Source: Burkholderia sp. Nafp2/4-1b (GTDB lineage Bacteria; Pseudomonadota; Gammaproteobacteria; Burkholderiales; Burkholderiaceae). From it: a stretch of DNA of 64,000 nt. Under the pieces are notes generated by a model that made no database searches, was not told the origin of the DNA, and saw nothing but the letters and a program-made list of their open reading frames with translations. Both the position numbers and the translations under genes were made by a program. The stretch covers positions 124,001-188,000 of the forward strand of contig NZ_ML058616.1 of NCBI RefSeq assembly GCF_003635165.1, given 5' to 3'. This document shows, in pieces, positions 1-8,941 of this stretch; the first letter of the stretch is position 1; the number at the start of each line of letters is the position of its first letter.

Positions 1-50
1 ATCTGCCCGACCGGGCCGGCGATCAGCGACTTCTGCGTATTGACGTTCAT
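1..50 (-). CDS. N-terminus of a protein, probably an alpha/beta hydrolase (runs off left edge)
   Basis: Only the first 16 codons are inside the window; the ATG lies at 50-48 on the minus strand and the peptide begins MNVNTQKSLIAGPVGQI. It starts 13 bases after the stop of the ferredoxin gene on the same strand, so the two are probably co-transcribed. The opening residues resemble the start of an alpha/beta hydrolase that I associate with this position in Burkholderia, but there is not enough sequence here to show a hydrolase motif. Function is therefore an inference from memory of gene order. Confidence 0.5.
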   Translation of the reverse strand, partial: MNVNTQKSLIAGPVGQ

Positions 51-63
51 TCGGCCGGCCCGC

Positions 64-381
64 TCAGATCTTCAGGCGGTCGACGACCTTGCCGTCGCGC
101 AGGTGCGATTCGACGATCTCGTCGATGTCGGCCTGGTCGACGTACGTGTACCACGTGCCTTCCGGATACACGACCATCACCGGCCCTTCCTCGCAGCGGT
201 CGAGGCAGCCGGCCTTGTTGATGCGGACCTTGCCGGGCCCCGCGAGGCCGAGTTCCTTCACGCGCTTTTTCGCGTATTCCTGCATGGTCTGCGCATCGCA
301 TTGCGCGCAGCTCGGACGCTCGGCGCCCGGGTCGCGCTGGTTCAGGCAGAAGAAGACGTGGTGCTGGTAGTAGGAATCCAT
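64..381 (-). CDS. Thioredoxin-like [2Fe-2S] ferredoxin
   Basis: A 105-residue protein starting MDSYYQHHVF. It carries the cysteine pattern of the thin (NuoE/Shethna-type) [2Fe-2S] ferredoxins: C12, C25 (C28 close by), C59 and C63, the last two in GCLDRCEEGP. Such proteins bind one 2Fe-2S cluster and carry electrons in the cytoplasm; the partner is not evident. The reading frame is open further upstream, but the extra 55 residues are arginine- and alanine-rich and the conserved domain begins at this methionine, so the ATG at 381 was chosen. It sits between the VanZ-like gene (about 190 bases upstream) and the probable hydrolase on the same strand. Confidence 0.85.
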   Translation of the reverse strand: MDSYYQHHVFFCLNQRDPGAERPSCAQCDAQTMQEYAKKRVKELGLAGPGKVRINKAGCLDRCEEGPVMVVYPEGTWYTYVDQADIDEIVESHLRDGKVVDRLKI

Positions 382-573
382 GATGGTGACGAGCGGCCCG
401 GCGCGGCGCCGGGCGGAAAGAGGGGCGATTGCCGTTGCGCGGCAACGGATGTGCGGACGATTATAACGACCGGCGCGCGCCGCTGCCCGCGGCTGCCCGC
501 CCTCCGCCCGCGAACGCGCCGTGGCCGGCACGCCGTGCGCTGCCACGTTGCCCAGCTGTTTCCGCGGTTCGCG

Positions 574-1725
574 TCAGCGCCGCAGCGCGGCCGGCAGCCA
601 CGCGTGCTCGACGCGCTGGCCGAGCCAGATCAGCGCCGCGTAGGGCCAGATCCACGCGAGCCAGCGCGCGAGGCTGTTGAAGTGCACGTAGCGGCCCTGC
701 CGCCAGCCCGACAGCGTGAAGTCGAAGAACGGGTTGACGGGCAACAGGTTGACGAGCGCCACGCCGGCCAGCAGCGCGACGGCCGCAAGCAACGCGCGCC
801 AGGCGGCCGGCACGCGCAACGCGATCAGCGCCGCCGCGAAGCCGAGCTCGATGCCGAGCCGCGCGCCCGGCGTCGCCCACACGACGACGAGGCCGGTGCT
901 CGACTGCATGAACGTCGCGGCCGCCTTCAGCGCGAGCGTCGCGGTGACGAATGCGATCAGCAGCCGCACGCGCGGCGCGCCGGCCCGCATCGCGAGCGAC
1001 GCGATCGCCAGCGCGGCGAACAGCATCAGCGCGCCGAGCGCGGCTTCCCATGCGGAGTCGGACAGCCAGCCGTCGACGCGCTCCGGCCATTCGCTGACGC
1101 GCCACGCGGCCGGCAGCCAGGCGAGCAGCGCGTCCTGCATCGAGCCGTCGGCACGCTCCCACAGCGCGGCCGGCCAGTCGCCGATGCCGAACAGGAACGG
1201 CGACGGAAACAGGACCGCGAACGGCCACAGCCCGGCGAGCAGCAGCGGCGTCGCGCCGTCGGTCTCGAACCACGCGAAGCGCAGCCGGCGCAGCGCGCCG
1301 CGATCGAGCAGCGCGCCGGTGGCCGGTGCCGCGAGCGCGGCGCCGAGCAGCGCACCCAGCGCGTTGGCCGCAAGGTCGAGATTGGACGCGACGCGCGTCG
1401 GCAGGTAGGTCTGCAGCGCCTCCATCGATCCCGACAGCAGCACGCCGAGGCCGCACACGATCAGCGTCGCGGCCACGCCGCGCTGGCGCGGATGCAGCGC
1501 GAGCACGCCGAGCACACCGAACGGCATATAGCCGAGCACGTTGGTGACCACATCGAACGCGGTCACATAGCGCTGCATCGGCGCGAACAGGTAGTCGAAC
1601 GGCCCGATGCCGAGCGACACCCATCCCTGGAACGGGTACAGCGACGCATAGACGACGAGCGCCGCGTATGCGGCGAATGCCTGCCGCGCCAGCGCCGACG
1701 CGCGCGGCGTGCCCGGCGCGCTCAT
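574..1725 (-). CDS. VanZ-like multi-pass membrane protein
   Basis: A 383-residue integral membrane protein beginning MSAPGTPRAS. The first ~150 residues have the VanZ pattern: a first membrane segment with YASLYPFQGW, then DVVTNVLGYMPFG and later SGSMEALQTYLPTR with NLDLAANALGALLG. Further hydrophobic segments fill the C-terminal half, about eight to ten in all. VanZ-family proteins are membrane proteins of poorly defined role, linked in one case to teicoplanin resistance; no antibiotic role is implied here. Upstream codons of the same frame are arginine-rich and not credible, so the start at 1725 is used, 19 bases after the lipoprotein gene. It is probably the distal part of the MCE transport operon. 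Confidence 0.85.
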   Translation of the reverse strand: MSAPGTPRASALARQAFAAYAALVVYASLYPFQGWVSLGIGPFDYLFAPMQRYVTAFDVVTNVLGYMPFGVLGVLALHPRQRGVAATLIVCGLGVLLSGSMEALQTYLPTRVASNLDLAANALGALLGAALAAPATGALLDRGALRRLRFAWFETDGATPLLLAGLWPFAVLFPSPFLFGIGDWPAALWERADGSMQDALLAWLPAAWRVSEWPERVDGWLSDSAWEAALGALMLFAALAIASLAMRAGAPRVRLLIAFVTATLALKAAATFMQSSTGLVVVWATPGARLGIELGFAAALIALRVPAAWRALLAAVALLAGVALVNLLPVNPFFDFTLSGWRQGRYVHFNSLARWLAWIWPYAALIWLGQRVEHAWLPAALRR

Positions 1726-1744
1726 CGCGGCTGCGCTTGCTGCA

Positions 1745-2383
1745 TCACGGATTGCCCGCGTACGCCTGCACGCCGACCCACGCGGCGATCTGCGACACGA
1801 GCTCGTCGCTCGCGGCCGCGAGCGCGCGCGCGCCGCCGGCCGCATCGGGCGTGCTCGACGGCGCGCGCGCGACGAACGTGCGCTGGCCGAGCACCTTGCC
1901 GCCCTGCACCAACGTCGCGCGCGCGGTCACCGCGCCGTGGCTCTGCGACTGCCCGTCGAACACCTGCTCGAATTCGTTCAGGTCGACCTTCAACGTCGGT
2001 GCGCTCACGCCGTCGGAGCCTTCGAGCACCGTGCCGCGCGACGACAGCGCGCCGCGCAGCCGCTGCGTGAGCAGTTGCGCGGGCGGCGCGGTCCAGCGGC
2101 TGTCGCGGTAGACGGCCATGCGCTGCGCATCCGCATACGCGAGGCGGTAGACGAACTTGTCGGTGCCGAGCGCGTCGGGCGCGCCGACGTCGAGCACCTT
2201 CAGCGCGGGGGCAGTGCCGGCCGTCACGACCGGCGCGGCCGGCCCGAGGTCGTAGCGGATGTTCGACAGCGCCGCGCTGTTGTCGGCGCAGCCGGCGGCG
2301 ATCACGAGCGTCAGCAGCGCGAGCGCGGTCGCGGCCGGACGCAGCGCGCGATCGAGGATTCCTGGCATGGCATGTTCCTGCAT
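1745..2383 (-). CDS. ABC-type transport auxiliary lipoprotein (PqiC/DUF330-like)
   Basis: A 212-residue lipoprotein. From the ATG at 2383 the sequence runs MQEHAMPGIL, a basic region, a hydrophobic stretch and the lipobox IAAGC with the acylated cysteine at residue 32. The mature part matches the auxiliary component family that accompanies MCE transporters and is thought to sit at the outer membrane and help move lipid. The start at 2383 has GGAAA a few bases upstream; the frame is also open to an ATG at 2461 that overlaps the MCE gene stop (ATGA), which would give 238 residues and an unusually long leader. A third start at 2368 is possible. It is the fourth gene of the transporter operon. 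Confidence 0.85.
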   Translation of the reverse strand: MQEHAMPGILDRALRPAATALALLTLVIAAGCADNSAALSNIRYDLGPAAPVVTAGTAPALKVLDVGAPDALGTDKFVYRLAYADAQRMAVYRDSRWTAPPAQLLTQRLRGALSSRGTVLEGSDGVSAPTLKVDLNEFEQVFDGQSQSHGAVTARATLVQGGKVLGQRTFVARAPSSTPDAAGGARALAAASDELVSQIAAWVGVQAYAGNP

Positions 2384-2457
2384 GATGTTTCCGGTTTCGA
2401 TGGCGTGATGGCCCGGTCTCGTTCCGGGCCGGTCGATCGACGGGCTGGCGATCGGCT

Positions 2458-3393
2458 TCATTTCCCGGCCGTCGCGCCCGCGCCGGGCCAGACGAAGCCC
2501 GCTTCGCCGGGGCCGGGCGCGGCGCCCGGCGAACCGAACAACAGACTGCTCGGGTTGCGGCCGAGTTCACCGGCGACGTCCTTCAATTGCCGCGAAGCGT
2601 CGCCGACGTTGCCGACCAGCGCATTGAAACGCGGCAGCGTATCGTACTGGACCCTTGCGTTCAGGTCGTTCAGCGCGACGCCGACCTGCTCCGCGGCCGT
2701 GCCGGCCTTGTTCAGGTTCGCCACCAGCGGCCCGTTCGGCTGCAGCAGCGTGTTCGCCGACGCCATCGCGCGGTCGACCTGGCGCATCGTCTCCGGCAGC
2801 GCGGCCACCGCCGGCGCGAGCTGCTTCGACAGCGTCGCCGCGCCGTCGGCCGCGTGCTGCAGGCTTTCGGCCGTCGCGCGCAGCTGCTCGCGCATCTCCG
2901 GCGACATCACCGCGTTCGCGCTTGACGCCGCCTGCTCGAGCTCCCGCAGCAGCACGTCGCCGCGCTCCTGGAGCTGGTCGAACAGGCTCGGGCGCATCGG
3001 GATCTGCGCGATCGCCTTCGGCGACGACGGCAGCGGCGCCAGGTCGCGCCCGGTATCCTCGAGCTGCACGAACGCGATGCCCGTCACGCCCTGGAAGCCC
3101 AGGCTGCCGTAGGTCGACTGCGTGATCGGCGCGTCGTGGTCGACCAGGATCCGGATCCGGATCTGCCCCGGATGCGTGCGGTCGAAGCCGATCGACTGCA
3201 CCTTGCCGACGTCGAGCCCGCGAAAGCGCACGGCCGCATCGGGGAACAGGCCCGTCACGTTGGTGCGCGCGAGCAGGTCGTACGGCACGCGCACGGTGCG
3301 ATCGACGTTGAACCAGAACACGGTGCCCGCGATCGCGAGCGTCAGCGCGATCGTGAACAGGCCGGCCCAGAACGCATGTGATTTGTTTTCCAT
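2458..3393 (-). CDS. MCE/MlaD-family periplasmic lipid-binding protein
   Basis: A 311-residue protein (MENKSHAFWA...) with an N-terminal membrane anchor at about residues 10-30, one MCE domain at about 38-115 (FRGLDVGKVQSIGF, then GSLGFQGVTG) and a long alanine/glutamine-rich helical tail from ~140 to ~280, followed by a proline/glycine-rich end. MCE proteins form hexameric rings or tubes in the periplasm that carry phospholipids between membranes. It lies directly downstream of the ATPase and permease genes of the same system, which fixes its role as the substrate-binding partner. Its stop overlaps a possible start of the lipoprotein gene. It has one MCE domain, so it is MlaD-like rather than PqiB- or YebT-like. 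Confidence 0.92.
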   Translation of the reverse strand: MENKSHAFWAGLFTIALTLAIAGTVFWFNVDRTVRVPYDLLARTNVTGLFPDAAVRFRGLDVGKVQSIGFDRTHPGQIRIRILVDHDAPITQSTYGSLGFQGVTGIAFVQLEDTGRDLAPLPSSPKAIAQIPMRPSLFDQLQERGDVLLRELEQAASSANAVMSPEMREQLRATAESLQHAADGAATLSKQLAPAVAALPETMRQVDRAMASANTLLQPNGPLVANLNKAGTAAEQVGVALNDLNARVQYDTLPRFNALVGNVGDASRQLKDVAGELGRNPSSLLFGSPGAAPGPGEAGFVWPGAGATAGK

Positions 3394-3420
3394 TCGCGGG
3401 TTCCTTGCTTCTTGCCTGGC

Positions 3421-4371
3421 TTACAACTCGACGCTCGGCAGCGCCGGTTCGAGGGCCGCCTTCGGCAGCTTCGCGCGCCGCTCGGGCGGCAGCGCCTGCA
3501 GCGCGCGGCGCCCGCGCAGCCCCAGGAAATATTCGTGGATGAACGGATGGTCGACGTTCGCGGCCTCCTCGACGGGCGCGGCGACCAGCACCTTGCGGTC
3601 GGCCAGCACCGCGACGCGCGTCGACAGCGCGACCATCGTGTCGAGGTCGTGCGTCACCATCACGACCGTCAGCCCGAGCGTGCGGTGCAGCGTCCCGATC
3701 AGCTCGACGAACTCGTCGGACGCCTGCGGGTCGAGGCCGGCGGTCGGCTCGTCGAGGAACAGCAGCTCGGGCTCGAGCGCGATCGCGCGTGCGATGCCGA
3801 CCCGCTTCACCATCCCGCCCGACAGCGCGGCCGGCATCTTCGACGCGTGCTTGCACGGCAGGCCGACCATCTCGAGCTTCAGCATCACGATATCGTGCAG
3901 CAGGTCGGGCGGCACGCGGCCGAGCTCGCGCAGCGGCTGCGCGACGTTGTCGAACACCGTCATCGACGAGAACAGCGCGCCCTGCTGGAACAGCATCCCC
4001 GAGCGCGTGCGCATCATCCGCGCGGTCGCGGCGTCGATCTTCGACGTGTCCTCGCCGAACACCTTGATCGTGCCCGAGGTCGGCCGCTCGAGGCCGAGGA
4101 TCTGCCGCACCAGCGTCGTCTTGCCCGAGCCCGAGCCGCCGACGATCGCCACGATCTCGCCGCGCCGCACGTCGAAATCGAGCTTCTGGTGAACGATGTT
4201 GCGCCCGTAGCGTTTCGTCAGGTTGCGCACCTCGATCACGAGCTCGTCGCCGGGCGCGGCGGCGGCCGGCGGCGTGCCGACCGAGCCGGCCTCGACTGCC
4301 GCGGCATGTGCGCTCGATTCGCTCGATTCGCTCGATTCGCTGGATCCGTTGGGTGCGTTGGATGCGCTCAT
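3421..4371 (-). CDS. MlaF-type ABC transporter ATP-binding protein
   Basis: A 316-residue ATPase. Walker A is GGSGSGKTT (residues ~78-86), the signature LSGGM is at ~183-187, Walker B ends in LFLDEP at ~204-209 and the switch histidine is H241 in VTHD. It energises the neighbouring MlaE-type permease from the cytoplasmic face. The first ~40 residues are an unusual low-complexity extension, including SSESSESSESS, encoded by an in-frame 9-bp repeat; the ABC domain only begins around residue 43. The start ATG at 4371 overlaps the permease stop by ATGA, so the pair is translationally coupled. A longer frame upstream is a shadow of the permease gene. Confidence 0.93.
   Translation of the reverse strand: MSASNAPNGSSESSESSESSAHAAAVEAGSVGTPPAAAAPGDELVIEVRNLTKRYGRNIVHQKLDFDVRRGEIVAIVGGSGSGKTTLVRQILGLERPTSGTIKVFGEDTSKIDAATARMMRTRSGMLFQQGALFSSMTVFDNVAQPLRELGRVPPDLLHDIVMLKLEMVGLPCKHASKMPAALSGGMVKRVGIARAIALEPELLFLDEPTAGLDPQASDEFVELIGTLHRTLGLTVVMVTHDLDTMVALSTRVAVLADRKVLVAAPVEEAANVDHPFIHEYFLGLRGRRALQALPPERRAKLPKAALEPALPSVEL
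4312..4347. repeat. 9-bp coding microsatellite in the ATPase N-terminus
   Basis: Three exact copies of GCTCGATTC (plus-strand reading) followed by one imperfect copy. On the coding (minus) strand each unit reads Glu-Ser-Ser, so a change in copy number would keep the frame and only lengthen or shorten the disordered serine/glutamate tail of the transporter ATPase. Confidence 0.8.
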
Positions 4372-5492
4372 CCGAGCCCCACGTTCTGGAACAGGATCGC
4401 GAACACCGCATCGGCGAGGATCACCACCGTGATCGACGTGACGACCGACGTGGTCGTGCCTTCGCCGAGGCTCTGCGAGTTCGCCTTGATGCGGAAACCG
4501 AAATGGCAGGCGACCAGTGCGATCAGCATGCCGAACACGATGCCCTTGCCGACGCCGATGTACAGGTTCGCGATCGGCACGACGCCCGGCAGCGAGCGCA
4601 CGAAATAGTTGACGTCGATCCCGAGCACCAGCTTCGCGGCCAGCGCGCCGCCCGTCAGCGCGATGATGTTGGTCCACATCACGAGCAGCGGCATCGCGAC
4701 GCCGAGCGCGAGCACGCGCGGCAGGATCAGCCGCAGCCCGTGCGGGATGCCCATCACGCGCATCGCGTCGAGCTCCTCGGTCACGCGCATCACGCCGATC
4801 TGCGCAGTGATCGCCGAGCCCGAACGGCCCGCGACGAGGATCGCCGACAGCACGGGCCCGAGCTCGCGGATCACCGACAGCCCGAGGATGTTCACGATGT
4901 AGCGGTTCGCGCCGAACGTCTGCAGCTGCTGCGCGGACAGGTAGCTGAGCACGATGCCGATCAGGAACGCGACCAGCGCGGTGATCGGCAGCGCCTGCGC
5001 GCCGGCGCTGTAGATGTTCGCCGAGGTTTCCGTCCACGGCATCGTCTTTGGACGGCGCAGCACCGACAACGCGTCGAGGACCACGCGGCCGAACATCGCG
5101 ATGCCGCCCTGCAGATGTTCGCCGAACGCGAAGATCGCCTGGCCGAGGCGCGTGACGGGATCGAACCGCACGACACGCTCGGGCGCCTCGCGCTGGCTGT
5201 CGAGGCGTTCGATCCGCTCGAAGATCGTGCGCTGCGTCGCGCTCAGCTCGACGCCGGGCGGCAGCTTGCGGCCCCACACGCGCCACAGCGCCTGGCCGCC
5301 CACGTGATCGAGCCGCTCGATGCCGGACAGGTCCCATTCGCTCACGCGCCCGAGCGCGATGCCCGCGACGCGGCGCGCGACCGCACCGCGATTGCGCGCG
5401 AGCGCGAGCGCGGTCCACTGGCCGTACAGGCGCACCGTCTGACCCTGGCCGCCGGCGTCGACCGACAGGCCGGGAGGAGTCTCGAAGTCCAA
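4368..5492 (-). CDS. MlaE-type ABC permease with N-terminal STAS-like domain
   Basis: A 374-residue protein. Residues 1 to ~110 are soluble and resemble a STAS/MlaB-like domain (TVRLYGQWTALAL, then WDLSGIERLDHVGGQALWR); the rest is the MlaE permease with about five to six membrane segments, including the family motifs RELGPVLSAILVAGRSGSA (cut short here) and EELDAMRVMGI. In E. coli MlaB and MlaE are separate proteins, while here they are fused, as in several MCE systems of proteobacteria. It is the first gene of a minus-strand operon of permease, ATPase, MCE protein, lipoprotein, VanZ-like protein and ferredoxin. It moves phospholipid across the inner membrane; direction cannot be told from sequence. 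Confidence 0.93.
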   Translation of the reverse strand: MDFETPPGLSVDAGGQGQTVRLYGQWTALALARNRGAVARRVAGIALGRVSEWDLSGIERLDHVGGQALWRVWGRKLPPGVELSATQRTIFERIERLDSQREAPERVVRFDPVTRLGQAIFAFGEHLQGGIAMFGRVVLDALSVLRRPKTMPWTETSANIYSAGAQALPITALVAFLIGIVLSYLSAQQLQTFGANRYIVNILGLSVIRELGPVLSAILVAGRSGSAITAQIGVMRVTEELDAMRVMGIPHGLRLILPRVLALGVAMPLLVMWTNIIALTGGALAAKLVLGIDVNYFVRSLPGVVPIANLYIGVGKGIVFGMLIALVACHFGFRIKANSQSLGEGTTTSVVTSITVVILADAVFAILFQNVGLG

Positions 5493-5801
5493 GGGCGGGA
5501 TGTTTGCAAATGGATGACAGCGGTCATTGTAGCGAACCGCCCGATGCCGCGACGTGAGGATTTCCGCCGGGGGCGCCCGGCTAGGGGCGCCCGGCTAGGG
5601 GCGCCGGCTAGGGGCGCCCGGCCAGGGCGCGCAGGCGCGGCGCACGGCCGATTGCCTGACGCTGCCTGGCGCGCGACCTTTCATTCTTCCGTCACGTTTC
5701 CTTTCGATACTCTCACGCGCCGCACATCAGGCCGTCGGCACCCGCGCCGCCATCCCGCCGCGCACCTCGCTCATAAAACAGAACACCGAACAGGACCATC
5801 G
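5493..5801. other. Divergent intergenic region between the MCE operon and the nucleotidase gene
   Basis: This 309-base gap separates two divergently transcribed units and should hold both promoters. It contains the 14-bp tandem repeat listed separately and, towards the nucleotidase, a less GC-rich stretch (around 5680-5720 and CTCATAAAACAG at ~5770) that is the likeliest promoter area. I could not fix -35/-10 boxes with confidence. Confidence 0.5.
5570..5624. repeat. 14-bp tandem repeat, four copies
   Basis: Four head-to-tail copies of GGGGCGCCCGGCTA; the third lacks one C and the last ends CCA instead of CTA. Every unit holds the palindrome GGCGCC (GGGCGCCC in three of them), so the tract is both a tandem repeat and a set of small perfect inverted repeats. 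It lies between two divergent operons. Confidence 0.85.
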
Positions 5802-7871
5802 ATGCGTCTCCCCACGCTTTCCCGCCGCCGCGCGGGCACCGCCGCAGCGCTCGCCAGCCTCGCCTTCGTCCTCGCCGGCTGCGGCGGCGACGACGTCACC
5901 GCACCGCCGTCGTCGCGGACGGACGCGCAGGCGCCCGCCGGCACGACCGCCACGCTCGCGCTGCTCGAAACGACCGACCTGCACACCAACGTGCTGTCGT
6001 ACGACTATTTCAAGCTCGCCGCCGACAAGTCGCTCGGCTTCGAGCGTGTGTCGACGCTGATCGCGCAGGCACGCGCGCAGTACCCGAACACGCTGCTGCT
6101 CGACAACGGCGACACGATCCAGGGCACCGCGCTGTCGGACTACCAGGCGCTCGTGAAGCCGCTCGGCTGCGACCAGACGCTCGCGATCTACAAGGTGATG
6201 AACGCCGCGAAGTTCGACGGCGGCGGGATCGGCAACCACGAGTTCAACTACGGGCTGCCGTACCTGTCGCAGGTGACCGGCAACACATTCGACGTCGACG
6301 GGCTGCCGGCGCCCGCGCAGCAGAAGAGGTGCGCCGGCCCGAGCTTCCCGCAGGTGCTCGCGAACGTGATCAGCGCGAAGACCAACGCGCCGCTGTTCGC
6401 GCCGTACACGATCCTGACGCGCACGGTGACGGCCGTCACGCCCGACGGCAAGACGGTCAGCGCGCCGGTGAAGATCGGCATCATCGGCTTCACGCCGCCC
6501 GCGATCATGAGCTGGGACAAGCGCTGGCTCGACGGCAAGGTCTACACGACCGGCCTGAAGGAAGCGGCCGAGAAGTACGTTCCCGAGATGCGCGCGAAGG
6601 GCGCCGATCTCGTCGTCGCGATCTCGCACGGCGGCCTCGACAATTCCGCATACTCGCCGACGATGGAAAACGGCAGCTGGTGGCTGTCGAAGGTGCCGGG
6701 CATCGACGCAATGCTGATCGGCCACTCGCACCAGGTGTTCCCGGACGCGAACAGCACTGTCGCGCAGTTCAACCTGCCGGGCGTCGACAAGGCGAAGGGC
6801 ACCGTCAACGGCGTGCCGACCGTGATGGCCAACTACTGGGGCAAGCATCTCGGCGTGATCAAGCTCGGCCTGAAGTTCGACGGCAACGCGTGGAACGTCG
6901 ACAAGTCGCAAACGACCGTCGAAGCGCGGCCGATCCAGAACGCGGACAAGAGCTACGTGGCCGCCGATCCGTCGGTGTCCGCCGCGATCGCCGCCGAACA
7001 CCAGGCGACGATCGACTACGTGAAGACGCCGATCGGCTCGACCGACTACCGGATGAACTCGTACTTCGCGGACGTCGGCGATCCGGGCGCGATCCAGATC
7101 GTCAACGAGGCGCAGGCCGACTACGTGAAGACCTACGTGCAGGCGAACCTGCCGCAATACGCGTCGCTGCCGGTGCTGTCGGTCAGCGCGCCGTTCAAGA
7201 GCGGCTTCGGCGGCGGCAGCGACTACACCGACGTCGCGCCGGGCGCGCTCGCGATCAACAACGCGGCCGACCTGTACCTGTATCCGAACACCGTGTACGC
7301 GGTGAAGGTGAGCGGCAGCGACGTGAAGAACTGGCTCGAGACGGCCGCGAAGCGCTTCAACACGATCGACCCCACCAAGGCGACCGTGCAGCCGCTCGTC
7401 AGCAGCTTCCCCGGCTACAACTTCGACATGTTCACGTCGGCGGATCTCGCGTACGAGATCGACGTCACGCAGCCGGTCGGCAGCCGGATCCGGAACCTCA
7501 CGTACCAGGGCGCGCCGATCGACCCGAACGCGCAGTTCATCGTCGCGACCAACAACTACCGCGCGAGCGGCGGCGGCAACTTCCCCGGGCTCGACGGCAG
7601 CAAGACGATCTTCGCGTCGCCCGACGCGAACCGCGACGTGCTGATCGCGTTCATCAAGAAGCGCGGTGCGATCACGCGCGCGGCCGACGGCGCGCAACGC
7701 AGCTGGCGCTTCACGAAGCTCGCGAGCTCGGTCGCCCACGTGCAGTTCACGTCCGCGCCGAACCGCCTCGGCGACGCGGCGGCAGCCGGCCTGAGCCGCC
7801 TCACGCAGGTCGCGGCCGACGACGGCTCGGGCAAGAACCTCGCCATCTACGAGATCGACCTGACGCAATGA
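5802..7871 (+). CDS. Lipoprotein 5'-nucleotidase / 2',3'-cyclic-nucleotide phosphodiesterase
   Basis: A 689-residue metallophosphoesterase of the UshA/CpdB family. The N-terminus is a lipoprotein signal (FVLAGC, cysteine 27). The catalytic domain shows ETTDLHTN (~57-64), LLDNGDTIQG, GIGNHEFNYG, ISHGG and MLIGHSHQVF, which supply the two-metal site; the C-terminal ~330 residues form the substrate-specificity domain, with GGGNFPG near the end. Such enzymes remove phosphate from extracytoplasmic nucleotides for salvage. The start at 5802 follows an AGGA about 10 bases upstream (CAGGACCATCG); the longer open frame upstream is antisense to the permease gene. CpdB and UshA activities cannot be separated by eye, though the overall length and DLH start favour CpdB. 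Confidence 0.9.
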   Translation: MRLPTLSRRRAGTAAALASLAFVLAGCGGDDVTAPPSSRTDAQAPAGTTATLALLETTDLHTNVLSYDYFKLAADKSLGFERVSTLIAQARAQYPNTLLLDNGDTIQGTALSDYQALVKPLGCDQTLAIYKVMNAAKFDGGGIGNHEFNYGLPYLSQVTGNTFDVDGLPAPAQQKRCAGPSFPQVLANVISAKTNAPLFAPYTILTRTVTAVTPDGKTVSAPVKIGIIGFTPPAIMSWDKRWLDGKVYTTGLKEAAEKYVPEMRAKGADLVVAISHGGLDNSAYSPTMENGSWWLSKVPGIDAMLIGHSHQVFPDANSTVAQFNLPGVDKAKGTVNGVPTVMANYWGKHLGVIKLGLKFDGNAWNVDKSQTTVEARPIQNADKSYVAADPSVSAAIAAEHQATIDYVKTPIGSTDYRMNSYFADVGDPGAIQIVNEAQADYVKTYVQANLPQYASLPVLSVSAPFKSGFGGGSDYTDVAPGALAINNAADLYLYPNTVYAVKVSGSDVKNWLETAAKRFNTIDPTKATVQPLVSSFPGYNFDMFTSADLAYEIDVTQPVGSRIRNLTYQGAPIDPNAQFIVATNNYRASGGGNFPGLDGSKTIFASPDANRDVLIAFIKKRGAITRAADGAQRSWRFTKLASSVAHVQFTSAPNRLGDAAAAGLSRLTQVAADDGSGKNLAIYEIDLTQ

Positions 7872-8731
7872 CCATGAGACCCGCAATGCAACCGATCCGG
7901 ACGATGCGGCCGGCCGAGGCCGGCTTCACCGCCGCCGCGCGGCGCTTGCTGCGTGCGAAACTCCCGCCCGCCGCGTTGCTCGCGGCGGCGGCTGTGACGG
8001 TCGCGGCCGTCGCCGCGGCGACCGGCTGGCGTGCCGCCGGCCCCGCGCCGAGCGCCGCGCAGCTCGACGAATGGCAGGCGATGGTCACGCAGGCTGTCGA
8101 GCCGCACGCGCTCGCGCAGTTGCGCACGCTTGCACGGCGCGGGTCGGGCGACGCGCAGGCGGCGCTCGGCATCGCGCTCGTCGACGCGCACGAGCCGGGG
8201 CTGCGCGACGAGGGCCGCGGCTGGCTCGAAACCGCCGCGCAGGTCGACGCGAATGCGCAAACGCCGGCCGCGCGACGCGCGCAGCTCGCCCTCGGAAAGG
8301 CACTGCTGCTCGGCAGCGGCGACATCCCGAAGGACTACGGGCGTGCGCGCACGCTGCTCGGCGAAGCGGCTGCGAGCGGCGATCCAGCCGCCGCGTACTA
8401 CCTCGGGCTGATCTATCGCAGCGGCTACGGCACTGCCGCCGATCCCGTGCAGGCCGCGCACTGGTTCGAGCTCGCGTCGCGCGCGGACATCCCGGCTGCG
8501 GACTTCATGCTCGCGAACGCGTACCGCGAAGGCAGCGGCGTGCCGCGCGACGAGGCGCGCGCGCTCGCGCTGTATCGCCGGGCGGCGGAACACGAGCTGC
8601 CGGAAGCCGTGCAGACGCTCGCGATGGCGTATCGCAACGGCGAACTGGGGCTCAAGCCCGACGCGGACGAATTCCACGCGCAGTGGATCGAGACCGCGCA
8701 TGCGTTGAAGCATCCGGTGGTTGCGCCGTGA
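7868..8731 (+). CDS. Membrane-anchored Sel1/TPR repeat protein
   Basis: A 287-residue protein whose ATG overlaps the nucleotidase stop (ATGA), so it is translationally coupled. It has a basic N-terminus, one membrane segment at about residues 34-52 and then Sel1-type repeats between ~90 and ~270, recognisable by AAYYLGLIYRSGYG, ADFMLANAYREGSGV and AVQTLAMAYRNGELG. Sel1 repeats are ~36-residue helix pairs that bind other proteins, so this is probably an inner-membrane protein with a periplasmic scaffold. Any role alongside the nucleotidase is not known. Confidence 0.85.
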   Translation: MTMRPAMQPIRTMRPAEAGFTAAARRLLRAKLPPAALLAAAAVTVAAVAAATGWRAAGPAPSAAQLDEWQAMVTQAVEPHALAQLRTLARRGSGDAQAALGIALVDAHEPGLRDEGRGWLETAAQVDANAQTPAARRAQLALGKALLLGSGDIPKDYGRARTLLGEAAASGDPAAAYYLGLIYRSGYGTAADPVQAAHWFELASRADIPAADFMLANAYREGSGVPRDEARALALYRRAAEHELPEAVQTLAMAYRNGELGLKPDADEFHAQWIETAHALKHPVVAP

Positions 8732-8941
8732 CGGCACTGCTCCGGCGCAAGCGCGGGGGGAGCCGGTAGAACGGCAGCCTGCGCCACGCGCCTGAGCCCG
8801 CAAGCGGCATCGATGCGCGGGTGCGGGCTGGCGCACCGGTCGCCGCGCAGCCATCCTGTCGATCCACGACGATCGATAGGCATGCGGCGATGCCTTAACA
8901 TGCAGCCTCGCAGTCACAATAAAACCTGAGAGGACTTCATC

